A stretch of DNA of 64,000 bases from Rhizobium bangladeshense (GTDB taxonomy: Bacteria; Pseudomonadota; Alphaproteobacteria; Rhizobiales; Rhizobiaceae), in contig NZ_LYPL01000009.1 of the NCBI RefSeq assembly GCF_001662075.1, forward strand, positions 225,661 to 289,660, written 5' to 3'. Positions 53,344 to 62,240 of the stretch are shown piece after piece. The stretch's first letter is position 1. Every line of letters begins with the position of its first letter. Both the position numbers and the translations under genes were made by a program. A model generated the notes under the pieces. The model ran no database searches. It saw only the letters and a program-made list of their open reading frames with translations, and was not told where the DNA came from.

Positions 53344-54777
53344 TCAAGCCAGCGTGTAGGCGGTCTTGACCACGGTAAAGAATTCGCTCGCATACTTGCC
53401 CTGCTCGCGCGGACCATAGGACGAACCCTTGCGGCCGCCGAACGGCACATGGAAGTCGACGCCCGCGGTCGGCAGGTTGACCATGACCATGCCGGCCTCG
53501 GCATTGCGCTTGAAATGCGTCGCATGCTTCAGGCTGGTCGTGGCGATACCGGCCGAAAGGCCAAACGGCGTGTCGTTGGCGGTCGCCAGCGCCTCGTCGT
53601 AATCCTTGACCCTGATGACCGAGACGACGGGCCCGAAGATCTCTTCGCGCGAAATCCGCATCTGGTTGGTCGCTTCGGTAAACAGCGTCGGCTGCAGGTA
53701 GAAGCCGGGCGTCTCGCGGGAAATGACCTCGCCGCCGAAGGCGAGCTTGGCGCCTTCCTTTTTGCCGATCTCGATATAGTCGGTATCGGTCTTCAGCTGC
53801 CGCTCGTCGACAACAGGGCCGATATGAGTGCCGGCCTTCAGCGCGTTGTCGACGACCAGCGTCTTCAGCTTGTCGGTCAGTGCGGCGACGAATTTGTCGT
53901 GGATGCCTTCGGTGACGATCAGGCGCGAGGATGCGGTGCAGCGCTGGCCGGTCGAAAAGAAGCCGGAATTGGCGGCGGCTTCGACGGCGACCGAGAGATC
54001 GGCGTCGTCGAGCACGACCATCGGGTTCTTGCCGCCCATTTCGAGCTGGAACTTGCGGTTATGCTCGATCGAGGCAGCGGCGACGCGCCGGCCGGTGCCG
54101 GTTGAACCGGTAAAGGTGATGCCGGCAACATCAGGGCTTTCCAGCATCGCCTGGCCGACGACCGAGCCCTTGCCCATGACGAGGTTCAACACGCCCTTCG
54201 GCAGACCTGCCCGGTTGAGGATGTCGACGATCGCCCAAGAGCAGGCCGGCACCAATTCGGCCGGCTTGAAGACGATGGTGTTGCCATAGCAAAGCGCCGG
54301 GGCGATCTTCCAGGCGGGGATAGCGATCGGAAAATTCCACGGCGTGATGATGCCGATGACGCCGAGCGCCTCGCGGGTGATCTCGACGCCGATGTTCGGG
54401 CGCACCGACGGGATGACCTCGCCGGCAAGCCGCAAGGCTTCGCCTGCGAAGAATTCGAAGATCTGCGAGGCGCGGATGACTTCGCCGGTGGCTTCCGGCA
54501 GGGTCTTGCCTTCTTCGCGGGCGAGCAGCGCGCCGAGCTCGTCCTTGCGCGCCATGATCTCGTCGCCCGTCTTCTTCAGGATGACATGGCGTTCCCAGAT
54601 GCCCGAGCGCGACCAGGCCGGAAAGGCGGCCTTGGCAGCGGCGATGGCGTTCTTGGTGTCTTCGGCGCTGCCGTCGGCATAGAGACCGACGATTTCGTTG
54701 GTGTCCGACGGGTTGATGTTCTTCGTCGCGTTCGTGCCGACCCATTCGCCGGCGATCAGGTTTTGATAAATGGTCAT
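53344..54777 (-). CDS. araE: Aldehyde dehydrogenase, probable 2-oxoglutarate semialdehyde dehydrogenase
   Basis: A 477-residue NAD(P)-dependent aldehyde dehydrogenase. The catalytic glutamate is in LEMGGKNPMVVLDDAD and the nucleophile cysteine in FSTGQRCTASSRLIV; the nucleotide-binding GITFTGSTGTGRRVAA is clear, as is ITPWNFPIAIPAWKIAPAL. Family and position between the arabonate dehydratase and AraD1 support oxidation of 2,5-dioxopentanoate to 2-oxoglutarate, the last step of L-arabinose breakdown. The symbol follows the rhizobial araABCDEF usage and is inferred. Confidence 0.85.
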   Translation of the reverse strand: MTIYQNLIAGEWVGTNATKNINPSDTNEIVGLYADGSAEDTKNAIAAAKAAFPAWSRSGIWERHVILKKTGDEIMARKDELGALLAREEGKTLPEATGEVIRASQIFEFFAGEALRLAGEVIPSVRPNIGVEITREALGVIGIITPWNFPIAIPAWKIAPALCYGNTIVFKPAELVPACSWAIVDILNRAGLPKGVLNLVMGKGSVVGQAMLESPDVAGITFTGSTGTGRRVAAASIEHNRKFQLEMGGKNPMVVLDDADLSVAVEAAANSGFFSTGQRCTASSRLIVTEGIHDKFVAALTDKLKTLVVDNALKAGTHIGPVVDERQLKTDTDYIEIGKKEGAKLAFGGEVISRETPGFYLQPTLFTEATNQMRISREEIFGPVVSVIRVKDYDEALATANDTPFGLSAGIATTSLKHATHFKRNAEAGMVMVNLPTAGVDFHVPFGGRKGSSYGPREQGKYASEFFTVVKTAYTLA

Positions 54778-54845
54778 GGGCTCAACAAGCCTCCTTTACC
54801 GTTTACAAACACGGCCCGGCTGCGGACGCAGCCCAGCCTCGAAAA

Positions 54846-55841
54846 TCAGAGCTGCTTGACGGAAATCTCTTCTTCGGCCGCTACCTTCAGCGGATTCCTG
54901 AGCGGCAGGCCGAACTCGGCGACTTCGATCTCGAAGAGGTCGCCCTCTTCCGTCTTGATGCCGTCGGCAAAGGAAAGTGTCGCCGTGCCGAACATATGGA
55001 CATGAACATCTCCCGGAACCCGGAAGAGGCCATATTTGAAATGGTGATATTCCAGATTGGCGAACGTGTGCGACATATTCGCCTCGCCCGAAAGGAAGGG
55101 CTTTTCGAAGATCACCTTGTCGCCGCGCTTGATGCGCGACGTGCCGCGAATATCTTCCGGTGCTGCGCCAATGCGGATCTCAGGGCCGAAGCTTGCCGGG
55201 CGCAGCTTCGAATGGGCAAGGAAGAGATAGTTGATCCGCTCGGTGACGTGGTCGGAAAATTCGTTCGACAGCGCAAAGCCAATGCGGAACGGCGTGCCGT
55301 CCTTGGCGATGACGTAGATGCCGGCCATTTCCGGCTCTTCGCCGCCGTCGAGCGCGAAGGAGGGCGAGACGAGCGGCGCGCCGGGGGCCGCCGCGCCATG
55401 GCCGTTGCCCTTATAGAACCATTCGGGCTGCACTCCCTTTTCGCCGGCTTTCGGCTTGCCGTTCTCGAGGCCCATCTTGAACATCTTCATCGAGTCGGTC
55501 AGCGTTTCCTCGGCCGCCTCGGTGGTCTTCTTGTGCATCGAATCGCGGGTGGCGGCGGAGCCGAGATGGGTAAGGCCGGTGCCGGTCAGATGCAGATGGG
55601 CGGCGTCCGGATGGGTGATCGGCGGCAGGAAGCGGCCTTCCGCATAGGCTTTCTCGAGATCGACGGTTTCGCCGAAGCCATGCGCCTCGATGACCGCGGC
55701 CAGCGACTTGCCGCCGTCGGCGGCTTCCATCGCCAGCTGATAGACGCTGCCGGCGTTGTTGACCGATCTCGCAGCGCCGCCCTGCTCGCGCACGGCGACG
55801 ACGATCTCTCCGTTGGCACCCTTGATCTGGGAAATAAGCAC
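54846..55841 (-). CDS. gguC: AraD1 / GguC family protein (FAH superfamily)
   Basis: A 331-residue fumarylacetoacetase-like protein. Landmarks: THLGSAATRDSMHKKTTEA, GNGHGAAAPGAPLVSPSFAL, with metal ligands in GEEPEMAGIYVIA, and ANMSHTFANLEYHHFKYGLF. The GTG at 55841 follows AAGG and gives the usual N-terminus (LISQIKGANGEI); an upstream in-frame start at 55922 is unlikely. In Agrobacterium this gene is gguC of the chvE locus. The related AraD1 proteins dehydrate 2-keto-3-deoxy-L-arabonate to 2,5-dioxopentanoate, which fits between the dehydratase and the dehydrogenase here. Confidence 0.88.
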   Translation of the reverse strand: MLISQIKGANGEIVVAVREQGGAARSVNNAGSVYQLAMEAADGGKSLAAVIEAHGFGETVDLEKAYAEGRFLPPITHPDAAHLHLTGTGLTHLGSAATRDSMHKKTTEAAEETLTDSMKMFKMGLENGKPKAGEKGVQPEWFYKGNGHGAAAPGAPLVSPSFALDGGEEPEMAGIYVIAKDGTPFRIGFALSNEFSDHVTERINYLFLAHSKLRPASFGPEIRIGAAPEDIRGTSRIKRGDKVIFEKPFLSGEANMSHTFANLEYHHFKYGLFRVPGDVHVHMFGTATLSFADGIKTEEGDLFEIEVAEFGLPLRNPLKVAAEEEISVKQL

Positions 55842-55958
55842 GACTTTGATCCTTCTCGTTTCCGCGAAGACAGAAAAGCTCCGCCTGTCCGGCCCCATCA
55901 GGAGCCGGAATCCATCTTTCATACGACTGCGAATGCCGGGGCTGGCGCCTGTCGGCGC

Positions 55959-57164
55959 TCAGCCCTTGTTCTTGTTGTAAACGTCGAAGAACACAGCTGC
56001 GAGAAGCACCGCACCCTTGACCATCTGCTGGAAGTCGATGCCGAGGCCGACGATCGACATGCCGTTGTTCATGACGCCCATGATGAAAGCACCGATGACT
56101 GCGCCGGTGATCTTGCCGACGCCGCCGGACGCCGAAGCGCCGCCGATGAAGCACGCCGCGATCACGTCAAGCTCGAAGCCAACGCCGGCCTTCGGCGTTG
56201 CCGAGTTCAGGCGGAGCGCGACGATCATGCCGGCAAGACCTGCGAGCACGCCCATGTTGACGAAGGTGTAGAAGCTGAGGCGCTGCGTGTTAATGCCCGA
56301 AAGCTTGGTCGCCTTTTCATTGCCGCCCATGGCGTAGATGCGCCGGCCGACCGTCGTGCGCTTGGTGACGAAGGCGTAGATCGCGATCAGCACCAGCATG
56401 ACGACGAGAACGTTCGGCAGGCCCCTGTAGCTGGACAATTGATAGCCGAGCCACCAAATGGCGCCCGAAACGACCAGGTTCTGGCCAATGAAGAAGCCCA
56501 GCGGCTCGACATCGATGCCATGGCTTTCGTTCACCTTGCGGCGGCGCCAGGCGAGGTAGAAGAGGATGACCGGCAGGATGACGGTCAGGATCAGCGAGGT
56601 CGACTGGACGGGCGTGCCGAAGATGTCGATCATGTCGCCCGGCAGGAAGCCGGTGCTGATGACCTGGAATTCCTTCGGGAACGGGCCGATGTTCTTGCCG
56701 GCCAGCACCGTCAGCGTCAGGCCGCGGAAGATCAGCATGCCAGCGAGCGTCACGATGAAGGACGGGATGCGGTGATAGGCGATGAAATAGCCCTGCGCAG
56801 CGCCGATAATGCCGCCGACGATCAGACAAATCAGGCCGGCGACCCAGAAATTCATGCCCCATGTCACGGTGAAGATTGCCGCGAGCGCGCCGACGAAGGC
56901 GACGATAGAACCGACCGACAGGTCAATATGCCCAGCCACGATGACGAGCAGCATGCCGAGCGCCATGATGACGATGAAGGAATTCTGCAGGACGAGGTTC
57001 GTCAGGTTGACCGGCTTGAAGAGAATACCGCCGGTGTAGAACTGGAAGAATACCATGATCGCGACGAGCGCGATGAGCATGCCGTATTCACGAATGTTGC
57101 CGCGGATGTAGTCGGCAACGGAAACGACGTTGCTTTCCTCGGTTGTCGGGTTGACCGGAGTCAT
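55959..57164 (-). CDS. gguB: Sugar ABC transporter permease
   Basis: A 401-residue inner-membrane permease with about ten hydrophobic segments, of the RbsC/XylH type. The conserved loop is GASASGGVGKITGAVIGAFI, and the N-terminal phrase MALGMLLVIVAGHIDLSVGS is diagnostic for sugar permeases of this group. It overlaps the ATPase gene by four bases and is followed by gguC. It would form the channel for ChvE-delivered sugars (L-arabinose, galactose, xylose). Confidence 0.93.
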   Translation of the reverse strand: MTPVNPTTEESNVVSVADYIRGNIREYGMLIALVAIMVFFQFYTGGILFKPVNLTNLVLQNSFIVIMALGMLLVIVAGHIDLSVGSIVAFVGALAAIFTVTWGMNFWVAGLICLIVGGIIGAAQGYFIAYHRIPSFIVTLAGMLIFRGLTLTVLAGKNIGPFPKEFQVISTGFLPGDMIDIFGTPVQSTSLILTVILPVILFYLAWRRRKVNESHGIDVEPLGFFIGQNLVVSGAIWWLGYQLSSYRGLPNVLVVMLVLIAIYAFVTKRTTVGRRIYAMGGNEKATKLSGINTQRLSFYTFVNMGVLAGLAGMIVALRLNSATPKAGVGFELDVIAACFIGGASASGGVGKITGAVIGAFIMGVMNNGMSIVGLGIDFQQMVKGAVLLAAVFFDVYNKNKG

Positions 57165-58705
57165 TGTTTCTTCTCCCCTGAGCGCATGATAGCGCGCATG
57201 ATGGTTTCCTGGCTTGCTTCTCCCTTCGGCAGTTCGGCGACGATGCGTCCTTCGTTCATCACGTAGATGCGGTCACAAGTGCCAAGCAGTTCGGGCATTT
57301 CCGATGAGATCATCAGAACGCCTTTCCCATCGGCGGCAAGCTGGTTGATGATAGTATAAATCTCGTACTTTGCGCCAACGTCGATGCCGCGCGTGGGCTC
57401 GTCTAGGATCAAAATCTCGGGATCGGAGAACAGCCACTTCGACAGCACGACCTTTTGCTGGTTGCCGCCGGAAAGATTGACCGTTTCCTGGAAGATGCCG
57501 TGCGAGCGAATGCGCAGCTTAGACCGGAAATCGGTCGCGACCTTCATCTCCTTAATGTCGTCGATGACGCTGTTCTTCGAAATCCCTTCGAGGTTGGCGA
57601 GCGTCGTATTGTGCAGGATCGTGTCATTGAGCACGAGGCCGAGCTGTTTGCGGTCCTCGGTGACATAGGCAAGACCCGCATCGATCGCCTTGCGCACGGT
57701 GCTGACGTCGACCGGCTTGCCATCGACGAAGACCTCGCCGCTGATCTTGTGCCCGTAGGACTTGCCGAAGACGCTCATGGCGAATTCGGTGCGGCCCGCA
57801 CCCATCAGACCGGCGATACCGACGACCTCGCCCTTGCGGACATTGACATTGATGTCATGCAGCACTTGGCGATCGCGGTGATGCTGGTGATAGGCATTCC
57901 AGTTCTTGACTTCGAAGATCGTCTCGCCGATCGGCACCGAGCGCGGCGGATAGCGGTCGGCGAGGTCGCGGCCCACCATGTTCTTGATGATGATGTCTTC
58001 GCTGATCTCGTCCGCGTGACAGTCGAGCGTCTTGACGGTCATGCCATCGCGCAGCACCGTGATCTGGTCGGCGACCTTGCGGATCTCGTTCAGCTTGTGG
58101 GAAATGATGATCGAGGTGATGCCCTGATTGCGGAACTCGATCAAAAGATTGAGCAGCGCATCGGAGTCCTTCTCGTTCAGCGAGGCTGTGGGCTCGTCGA
58201 GGATGAGCAGCTTCACGCTCTTCGACAGCGCCTTGGCGATTTCGACGAGCTGCTGCTTGCCGACGCCGATATCGGTCACCAGCGTATTCGGGGATTCGCG
58301 CAGGCCGACTTTCTGGAGCAGCTGCTTCGTGCGGTTATACGTCTCTTCCCAGCTGATCACGCCGCTCTTGGCATTCTCGTTGCCGAGGAAGATGTTTTCG
58401 CCGATCGACAGCAATGGCACGAGCGCCAGTTCCTGGTGAATGATGACGATGCCGATTTCTTCAGAGTCCTTCAGCACTCTGAAATGGCGCGTCTCGCCTT
58501 CATAGACGATTTCGCCGTCATAGCTGCCTGTGGGATAGACGCCTGAGAGCACTTTCATCAGGGTCGATTTGCCGGCCCCGTTTTCGCCTACCAATGCGTG
58601 AATTTCACCCTTGCGAACCTTGAGGTTCACGTTCTCCAGCGCCTTGACGCCCGGGAACGTCTTGGTGATGCTCCGCATTTCTAGGATGGTGTTATCCATA
58701 GTCAA
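57161..58705 (-). CDS. gguA: Sugar ABC transporter ATPase, two ABC domains
   Basis: A 514-residue ATPase with two ABC modules (about 1-245 and 250-510). Walker A in the first is GENGAGKST and the first signature is GVGKQQLVEIAKAL with LLILDEPTASL; the second module has the degenerate GLMGAGRTE and signature LSGGNQQKVVLSKWL with LILDEPTRGID. This is the standard RbsA/XylG layout. It overlaps gguB by four bases; a terminator-like hairpin separates it from chvE upstream. Confidence 0.95.
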   Translation of the reverse strand: MTMDNTILEMRSITKTFPGVKALENVNLKVRKGEIHALVGENGAGKSTLMKVLSGVYPTGSYDGEIVYEGETRHFRVLKDSEEIGIVIIHQELALVPLLSIGENIFLGNENAKSGVISWEETYNRTKQLLQKVGLRESPNTLVTDIGVGKQQLVEIAKALSKSVKLLILDEPTASLNEKDSDALLNLLIEFRNQGITSIIISHKLNEIRKVADQITVLRDGMTVKTLDCHADEISEDIIIKNMVGRDLADRYPPRSVPIGETIFEVKNWNAYHQHHRDRQVLHDINVNVRKGEVVGIAGLMGAGRTEFAMSVFGKSYGHKISGEVFVDGKPVDVSTVRKAIDAGLAYVTEDRKQLGLVLNDTILHNTTLANLEGISKNSVIDDIKEMKVATDFRSKLRIRSHGIFQETVNLSGGNQQKVVLSKWLFSDPEILILDEPTRGIDVGAKYEIYTIINQLAADGKGVLMISSEMPELLGTCDRIYVMNEGRIVAELPKGEASQETIMRAIMRSGEKKQ

Positions 58706-58741
58706 AGTTCCAGCGCCGGCAGCTTGAAACAGCTGGGGCGA

Positions 58742-58787
58742 TCATAAAATCGAAGGCCGGAACCCGCAAGCACTCGGGCTCCGGCCT
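58742..58787 (-). terminator. Hairpin between chvE and gguA (probable attenuator)
   Basis: On the minus strand AGGCCGGAGCCCGAGTGCTT, followed by GCGGGTTCCGGCCT, forms a strong GC-rich stem, then TTCGATTTTAT. It lies between chvE and gguA in one operon, so it would allow more binding protein than ABC transporter, a common arrangement. The effect is inferred. Confidence 0.7.
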
Positions 58788-58797
58788 CCTGTTTAAC

Positions 58798-59862
58798 TTA
58801 CTTCAGCTGGTCTTCGGTGTAGTAACCGCCGTCGACGAGGATCTGCTTGTAGTTGGTCTTGTCGACGGCAACCGGCTTCAGCAGGTAGGACGGAACGACC
58901 TTGACGCCGTTGTCGTAGGTCTTGGTGTCGTTGACCTCAGGCTCCTTGCCGGACATGACGGCATCGACCATGGCAACAGTGACCTTGGCGAGTTCGCGGG
59001 TGTCCTTGAAGACCGTCGAGTGCTGTTCGCCAGCGATGATCGACTTGACCGACGGGACTTCAGCGTCCTGGCCGGAAACGACCGGAAGCGGCTGGTCAGC
59101 GGAACCGTAGCCGACGCCCTTCAGCGAGGAGATGATGCCGATCGAGAGGCCGTCATAGGGAGACAGGACGGCGTCGACCTTGGCGTCGGTGTAGTTGGCC
59201 GAGAGCAGGTTGTCCATGCGGGCCTGGGCCGTTGCCGCATCCCAACGCAGGGTGCCGACCTTGTCCATGCCGGTCTGGCCGGACTTCACGACAAGCTTGC
59301 CGGAGTCGATGTAGGGCTGCAGAACGGACATCGCGCCATCATAGAAGAAGAAGGCGTTGTTGTCGTCCGGCGAACCGCCGAAGAGTTCGATGTTGAACGG
59401 GCCCTTGCCATCCTTGAGGCCGAGGGCGTCAACGATGGAGGTCGCCTGGAGAACGCCGACCTGGAAGTTGTCGAAGGTGGCGTAGTAGTCGACGTTGGCC
59501 GAGTCGCGGATCAGGCGGTCATAAGCGATGACCTTGATGCCGGCGTCGTGAGCCTTCTGGAGAACGTCGGAAAGCGTCGTACCGTCGATCGAAGCGATGA
59601 CGAGAACCTTGGCACCCTTGGTGACCATGTTTTCGATCTGCGACAGCTGGTTCGGAATATCGTCGTCAGCATACTGCAGGTCGGTCTTGTAGCCGGCGGC
59701 CTCAAGCTGCTTGACGATGTTGTTGCCGTCGTCGATCCAGCGAGCGGAGGACTTCGTCGGCATCGCGATGCCGACGAGCCCCTTGTCCTGCGCCATAGCA
59801 GGCATAACGAACGAAGCGACGCCGAAGGCAGCCGCAGCCATCAATGAGATAATGGATTTCAT
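58798..59862 (-). CDS. chvE: Periplasmic sugar-binding protein ChvE
   Basis: A 354-residue type I periplasmic binding protein. Residues 1-24 are a signal peptide (SVMPAMAQ-like end). The mature start KGLVGIAMPTKSSARWIDDG and VKQLEAAGYKTDLQYADDD, IDGTTLSDVL, DRLIRDSANVDYYATFDNFQ and LPVVSGQDAEVPSVKSII are near identical in pattern to Agrobacterium ChvE. It binds aldoses such as galactose, glucose, arabinose and xylose, serving uptake and chemotaxis; in Agrobacterium it also works with VirA. It is first in the ggu operon and divergent from gbpR. Confidence 0.96.
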   Translation of the reverse strand: MKSIISLMAAAAFGVASFVMPAMAQDKGLVGIAMPTKSSARWIDDGNNIVKQLEAAGYKTDLQYADDDIPNQLSQIENMVTKGAKVLVIASIDGTTLSDVLQKAHDAGIKVIAYDRLIRDSANVDYYATFDNFQVGVLQATSIVDALGLKDGKGPFNIELFGGSPDDNNAFFFYDGAMSVLQPYIDSGKLVVKSGQTGMDKVGTLRWDAATAQARMDNLLSANYTDAKVDAVLSPYDGLSIGIISSLKGVGYGSADQPLPVVSGQDAEVPSVKSIIAGEQHSTVFKDTRELAKVTVAMVDAVMSGKEPEVNDTKTYDNGVKVVPSYLLKPVAVDKTNYKQILVDGGYYTEDQLK

Positions 59863-60133
59863 TTCTCTCTCCCTTGTTAATAGAGTAGCGGACGAAAAAT
59901 CGCCCGCCCCGAAACTGTGGCAGGTTCCGTATTGGATAGTTACTTCAGATGGTGAGAAACGAAGTAGGTCTCCTCCACGATCTCACACGTGTTGAGTGCC
60001 AACCAGCACACGGCGGCAAACTGGTATGGATTCCTATAACTGTCAAATAGAATAAGTGGTAATGTGCATAACAATTTTGGTATATCGTTAAAAAGTATTA
60101 CTTTTGATGGAGCGCAGTGGGGAGGCTGCAACC
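59863..60133. promoter_or_regulatory. Divergent chvE / gbpR regulatory region
   Basis: This 271-base region is markedly AT-rich (60045-60105) and must hold both promoters and the GbpR site. A TTGACA hexamer is present on the minus strand at 60046-60041, but no convincing -10 box lies at the usual distance. I could not assign the GbpR box by eye. Confidence 0.55.
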
Positions 60134-61138
60134 ATGACGATCGTTTCAGAGCCCATTTCCATGGATCACGTCGATATCCACAGCGACAGTTTCGGCGACG
60201 ACAGCCTTCTACGGGCAGGACTTAAGCTGAATCACCTGCGCATGATAGTCGCAATCGAAGATAGCGGACAGATTTCCGCAGCTGCGGAAGTCCTCAACAT
60301 TTCGCAGCCCGCCGCATCGCGCATGCTGTCCGAAATGGAATCGATCACCAAGACTCAGCTCTATGAGCGTGTGGCCCGCGGCGTGGTGCTGACGACCTTC
60401 GGCGCGGCCCTTGCCAGACGTGCCAGGAAGATCCTGCTGGAGCTGCGCGAAGCGAGCCGCGAGATCGGCGAATTGAAGAGCGGCAAGGGCGGCTCGGTCT
60501 TCATCGGCGCGGTGACGGCGCCGGCCATGAGGCTTGTCGTGCCGGCGATCAACAGGGTGCGCAAGGCCTATCCCGGCATCGAGATCAACATCCAGGTGGA
60601 GACCAGCAACGTGCTCGCCCGCGAGCTGCTCGCCGCCCGCCACGACTTCATCATCGGCCGCATTCCCGACGATCTCAATCCGCGCCTGTTCGAGGTCAAG
60701 GAGATCGGCATCGAGCGCGCCTGCCTGATCGTGCGTAAGAGCCATCCGCTTTTAAAGCACAAGGTGAGCAGCCTTGCCGATGTCAGGGATTACGACTGGG
60801 TGTTCCAGCCACCGGGCACGCTCTTACGCCGGACGATCGAGGACATTTTCCTGGCGCGCGGCGTGGCGCTGCCGGAAAACATCGTCAACACCTCCTCGCT
60901 GCTGCTGACCTGCGCCATCGTCTGCGAAACCGATGCGATCGCCCCCGTCGCCGTCGACGTCGCCCATTTCCTCGCCAGCCAGGGCGCCAAGGCCTCCGAC
61001 GTGCGCGTGCTGCCGATCGATTTCGACATCAACGTCAAGCCTTACAGCCTGATCGCGGCGAGCGAAAGGGCGCTGCCGCCGAGCGCAAGGCTGCTCTACG
61101 ACATCATCCTCGAGGAAAGCCGGAAGCAGGTGGGCTAA
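60134..61138 (+). CDS. gbpR: LysR-family regulator GbpR
   Basis: A 334-residue LysR regulator. The HTH is LRMIVAIEDSGQISAAAEVL with NISQPAASRMLSEME, and the sensor begins at about SVFIGAVTAPAMRLVVPAIN. In Agrobacterium GbpR (galactose-binding protein regulator) controls chvE in response to sugars, and this gene has the same divergent place. The ATG at 60134 has a strong GGGGAGG site; upstream in-frame starts (60104, 60107) are less likely. Confidence 0.9.
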   Translation: MTIVSEPISMDHVDIHSDSFGDDSLLRAGLKLNHLRMIVAIEDSGQISAAAEVLNISQPAASRMLSEMESITKTQLYERVARGVVLTTFGAALARRARKILLELREASREIGELKSGKGGSVFIGAVTAPAMRLVVPAINRVRKAYPGIEINIQVETSNVLARELLAARHDFIIGRIPDDLNPRLFEVKEIGIERACLIVRKSHPLLKHKVSSLADVRDYDWVFQPPGTLLRRTIEDIFLARGVALPENIVNTSSLLLTCAIVCETDAIAPVAVDVAHFLASQGAKASDVRVLPIDFDINVKPYSLIAASERALPPSARLLYDIILEESRKQVG

Positions 61139-61287
61139 GCCCGCAAGCCCTGCGCCATCTTCTGCACCTTTAATGCGCGGCGGAACAATACCGGCAAAGT
61201 GCCTAGCGGTTTTTGCGTCCGGAAATTGCGTGAAAAAAATAGAGCACGTCCGTCGCTCGAAGACGGAAATGCTCTTGAGGAAGCGGG

Positions 61288-61755
61288 ATGCTGTTCGGAC
61301 AGTCGATATTTCAATCAGTCCTCGAGCGACTGAAGGCAGAGGGCGAGACAGCCGAAGATGAGGCCGAATCGCCGGCCGCCCATCGCGTCTCCGGCCTCGG
61401 CACCGGGCTTGCCTTCGATGTGATGCAGGGTGTCTCCGCCGCCTCGCAGCGGGTCGGGGAGGCTTATTTCGACAATCTCGATCTCGACACCGCCGGCCCG
61501 GAGAAACCGGAGCCTGGGCCGGACCCCGAGCCCGTCATGCCGGAGCATCTGACCCGCACGACGCCGCAGGAAGTTGCCGCCGAACTGGCGATCTCGGCGG
61601 CCGATACGCCGCTGACGCTCGGTGAAAAGCGCCGCGCCTTCGCCCGGGCCAATCACCCCGACGGCGTCGCCCCGCCCTTTCGCGACAATGCGACGAAGCG
61701 GATGATGCTGGCCAATCTCCTGATCGACAAGGCGCTGCGGCGAATCGGCCGCTGA
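61288..61755 (+). CDS. J-domain-like (DnaJ-related) small protein
   Basis: A 155-residue protein. The C-terminal part has a J-domain-like pattern with an HPD motif (LGEKRRAFARANHPDGVAPP, then TKRMMLANLLIDKALRRI). The N-terminal two thirds are variable, with a negatively charged and proline-rich linker. HPD proteins stimulate Hsp70 ATPase. The ATG has an AGGAAGCGGG site. It is convergent with the small membrane protein gene at 62073. Confidence 0.65.
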   Translation: MLFGQSIFQSVLERLKAEGETAEDEAESPAAHRVSGLGTGLAFDVMQGVSAASQRVGEAYFDNLDLDTAGPEKPEPGPDPEPVMPEHLTRTTPQEVAAELAISAADTPLTLGEKRRAFARANHPDGVAPPFRDNATKRMMLANLLIDKALRRIGR

Positions 61756-61761
61756 CCAATC

Positions 61762-62073
61762 TTAGTCTGCCTGCCCGTCCCTCGACGGCTTTTCCGCGGC
61801 TGGCTCCGCGTCCTCTTCGTCGTCATCGGCGTCGGATTCGGCGGCCGGCGCGGCGGCCGGCTGCGGATTGAAGCTCCAGAACAGCATATAATACGCATAG
61901 GCGCCCGCCCCGGCCGAGATGACGGCCCAGAAGGGATCGCCGCCGATGATCTCGACCGTGGCCCAGCCGAAGCAGACGGCAACGATGGCAATCCGCACCC
62001 AGAGGCGCCGGTATGCCGGATGGTTCGGATCGATCAGTTGCATCTGTGCCCCGCGGTCGGATATGTCACGCAT
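61762..62073 (-). CDS. Small inner-membrane protein with acidic tail, unknown
   Basis: A 103-residue protein. Two hydrophobic stretches (WVRIAIVAVCFGWATVEIIG and AVISAGAGAYAYYMLFW) are followed by a disordered acidic tail rich in D, E, A and P. The start at 62073 gives MRDISDRGAQMQLIDPNHPA; the ATG at 62043 is the alternative. Similar short proteins are common in rhizobia; no function is known to me. It is divergent from idhA. Confidence 0.7.
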   Translation of the reverse strand: MRDISDRGAQMQLIDPNHPAYRRLWVRIAIVAVCFGWATVEIIGGDPFWAVISAGAGAYAYYMLFWSFNPQPAAAPAAESDADDDEEDAEPAAEKPSRDGQAD

Positions 62074-62240
62074 GCCCCGGCATGCGCCGCACGGCCCACG
62101 GCCTGTGCCGCGCTTGTCTTTAGTTCGAATCTTGCAAATGTGAAAGAGCCGCGGGCTTGACGCGACGCAGAGAAGATGGAATGAAAATTCCAGTTTTTCA
62201 GTAATTCGGTTTATTTGTTCCGAATTCAAGGGAGGTTAAA

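Noticed and set aside
54996..57266. 756-codon plus-strand open frame
   Set aside because: Antisense to gguC and gguB; rich in D, R, H and E, as expected for a shadow of membrane-protein coding DNA.
60041..60046. TTGACA as a chvE -35 box
   Set aside because: No acceptable -10 sequence is found 16-18 bases downstream on the minus strand, so a promoter was not called.
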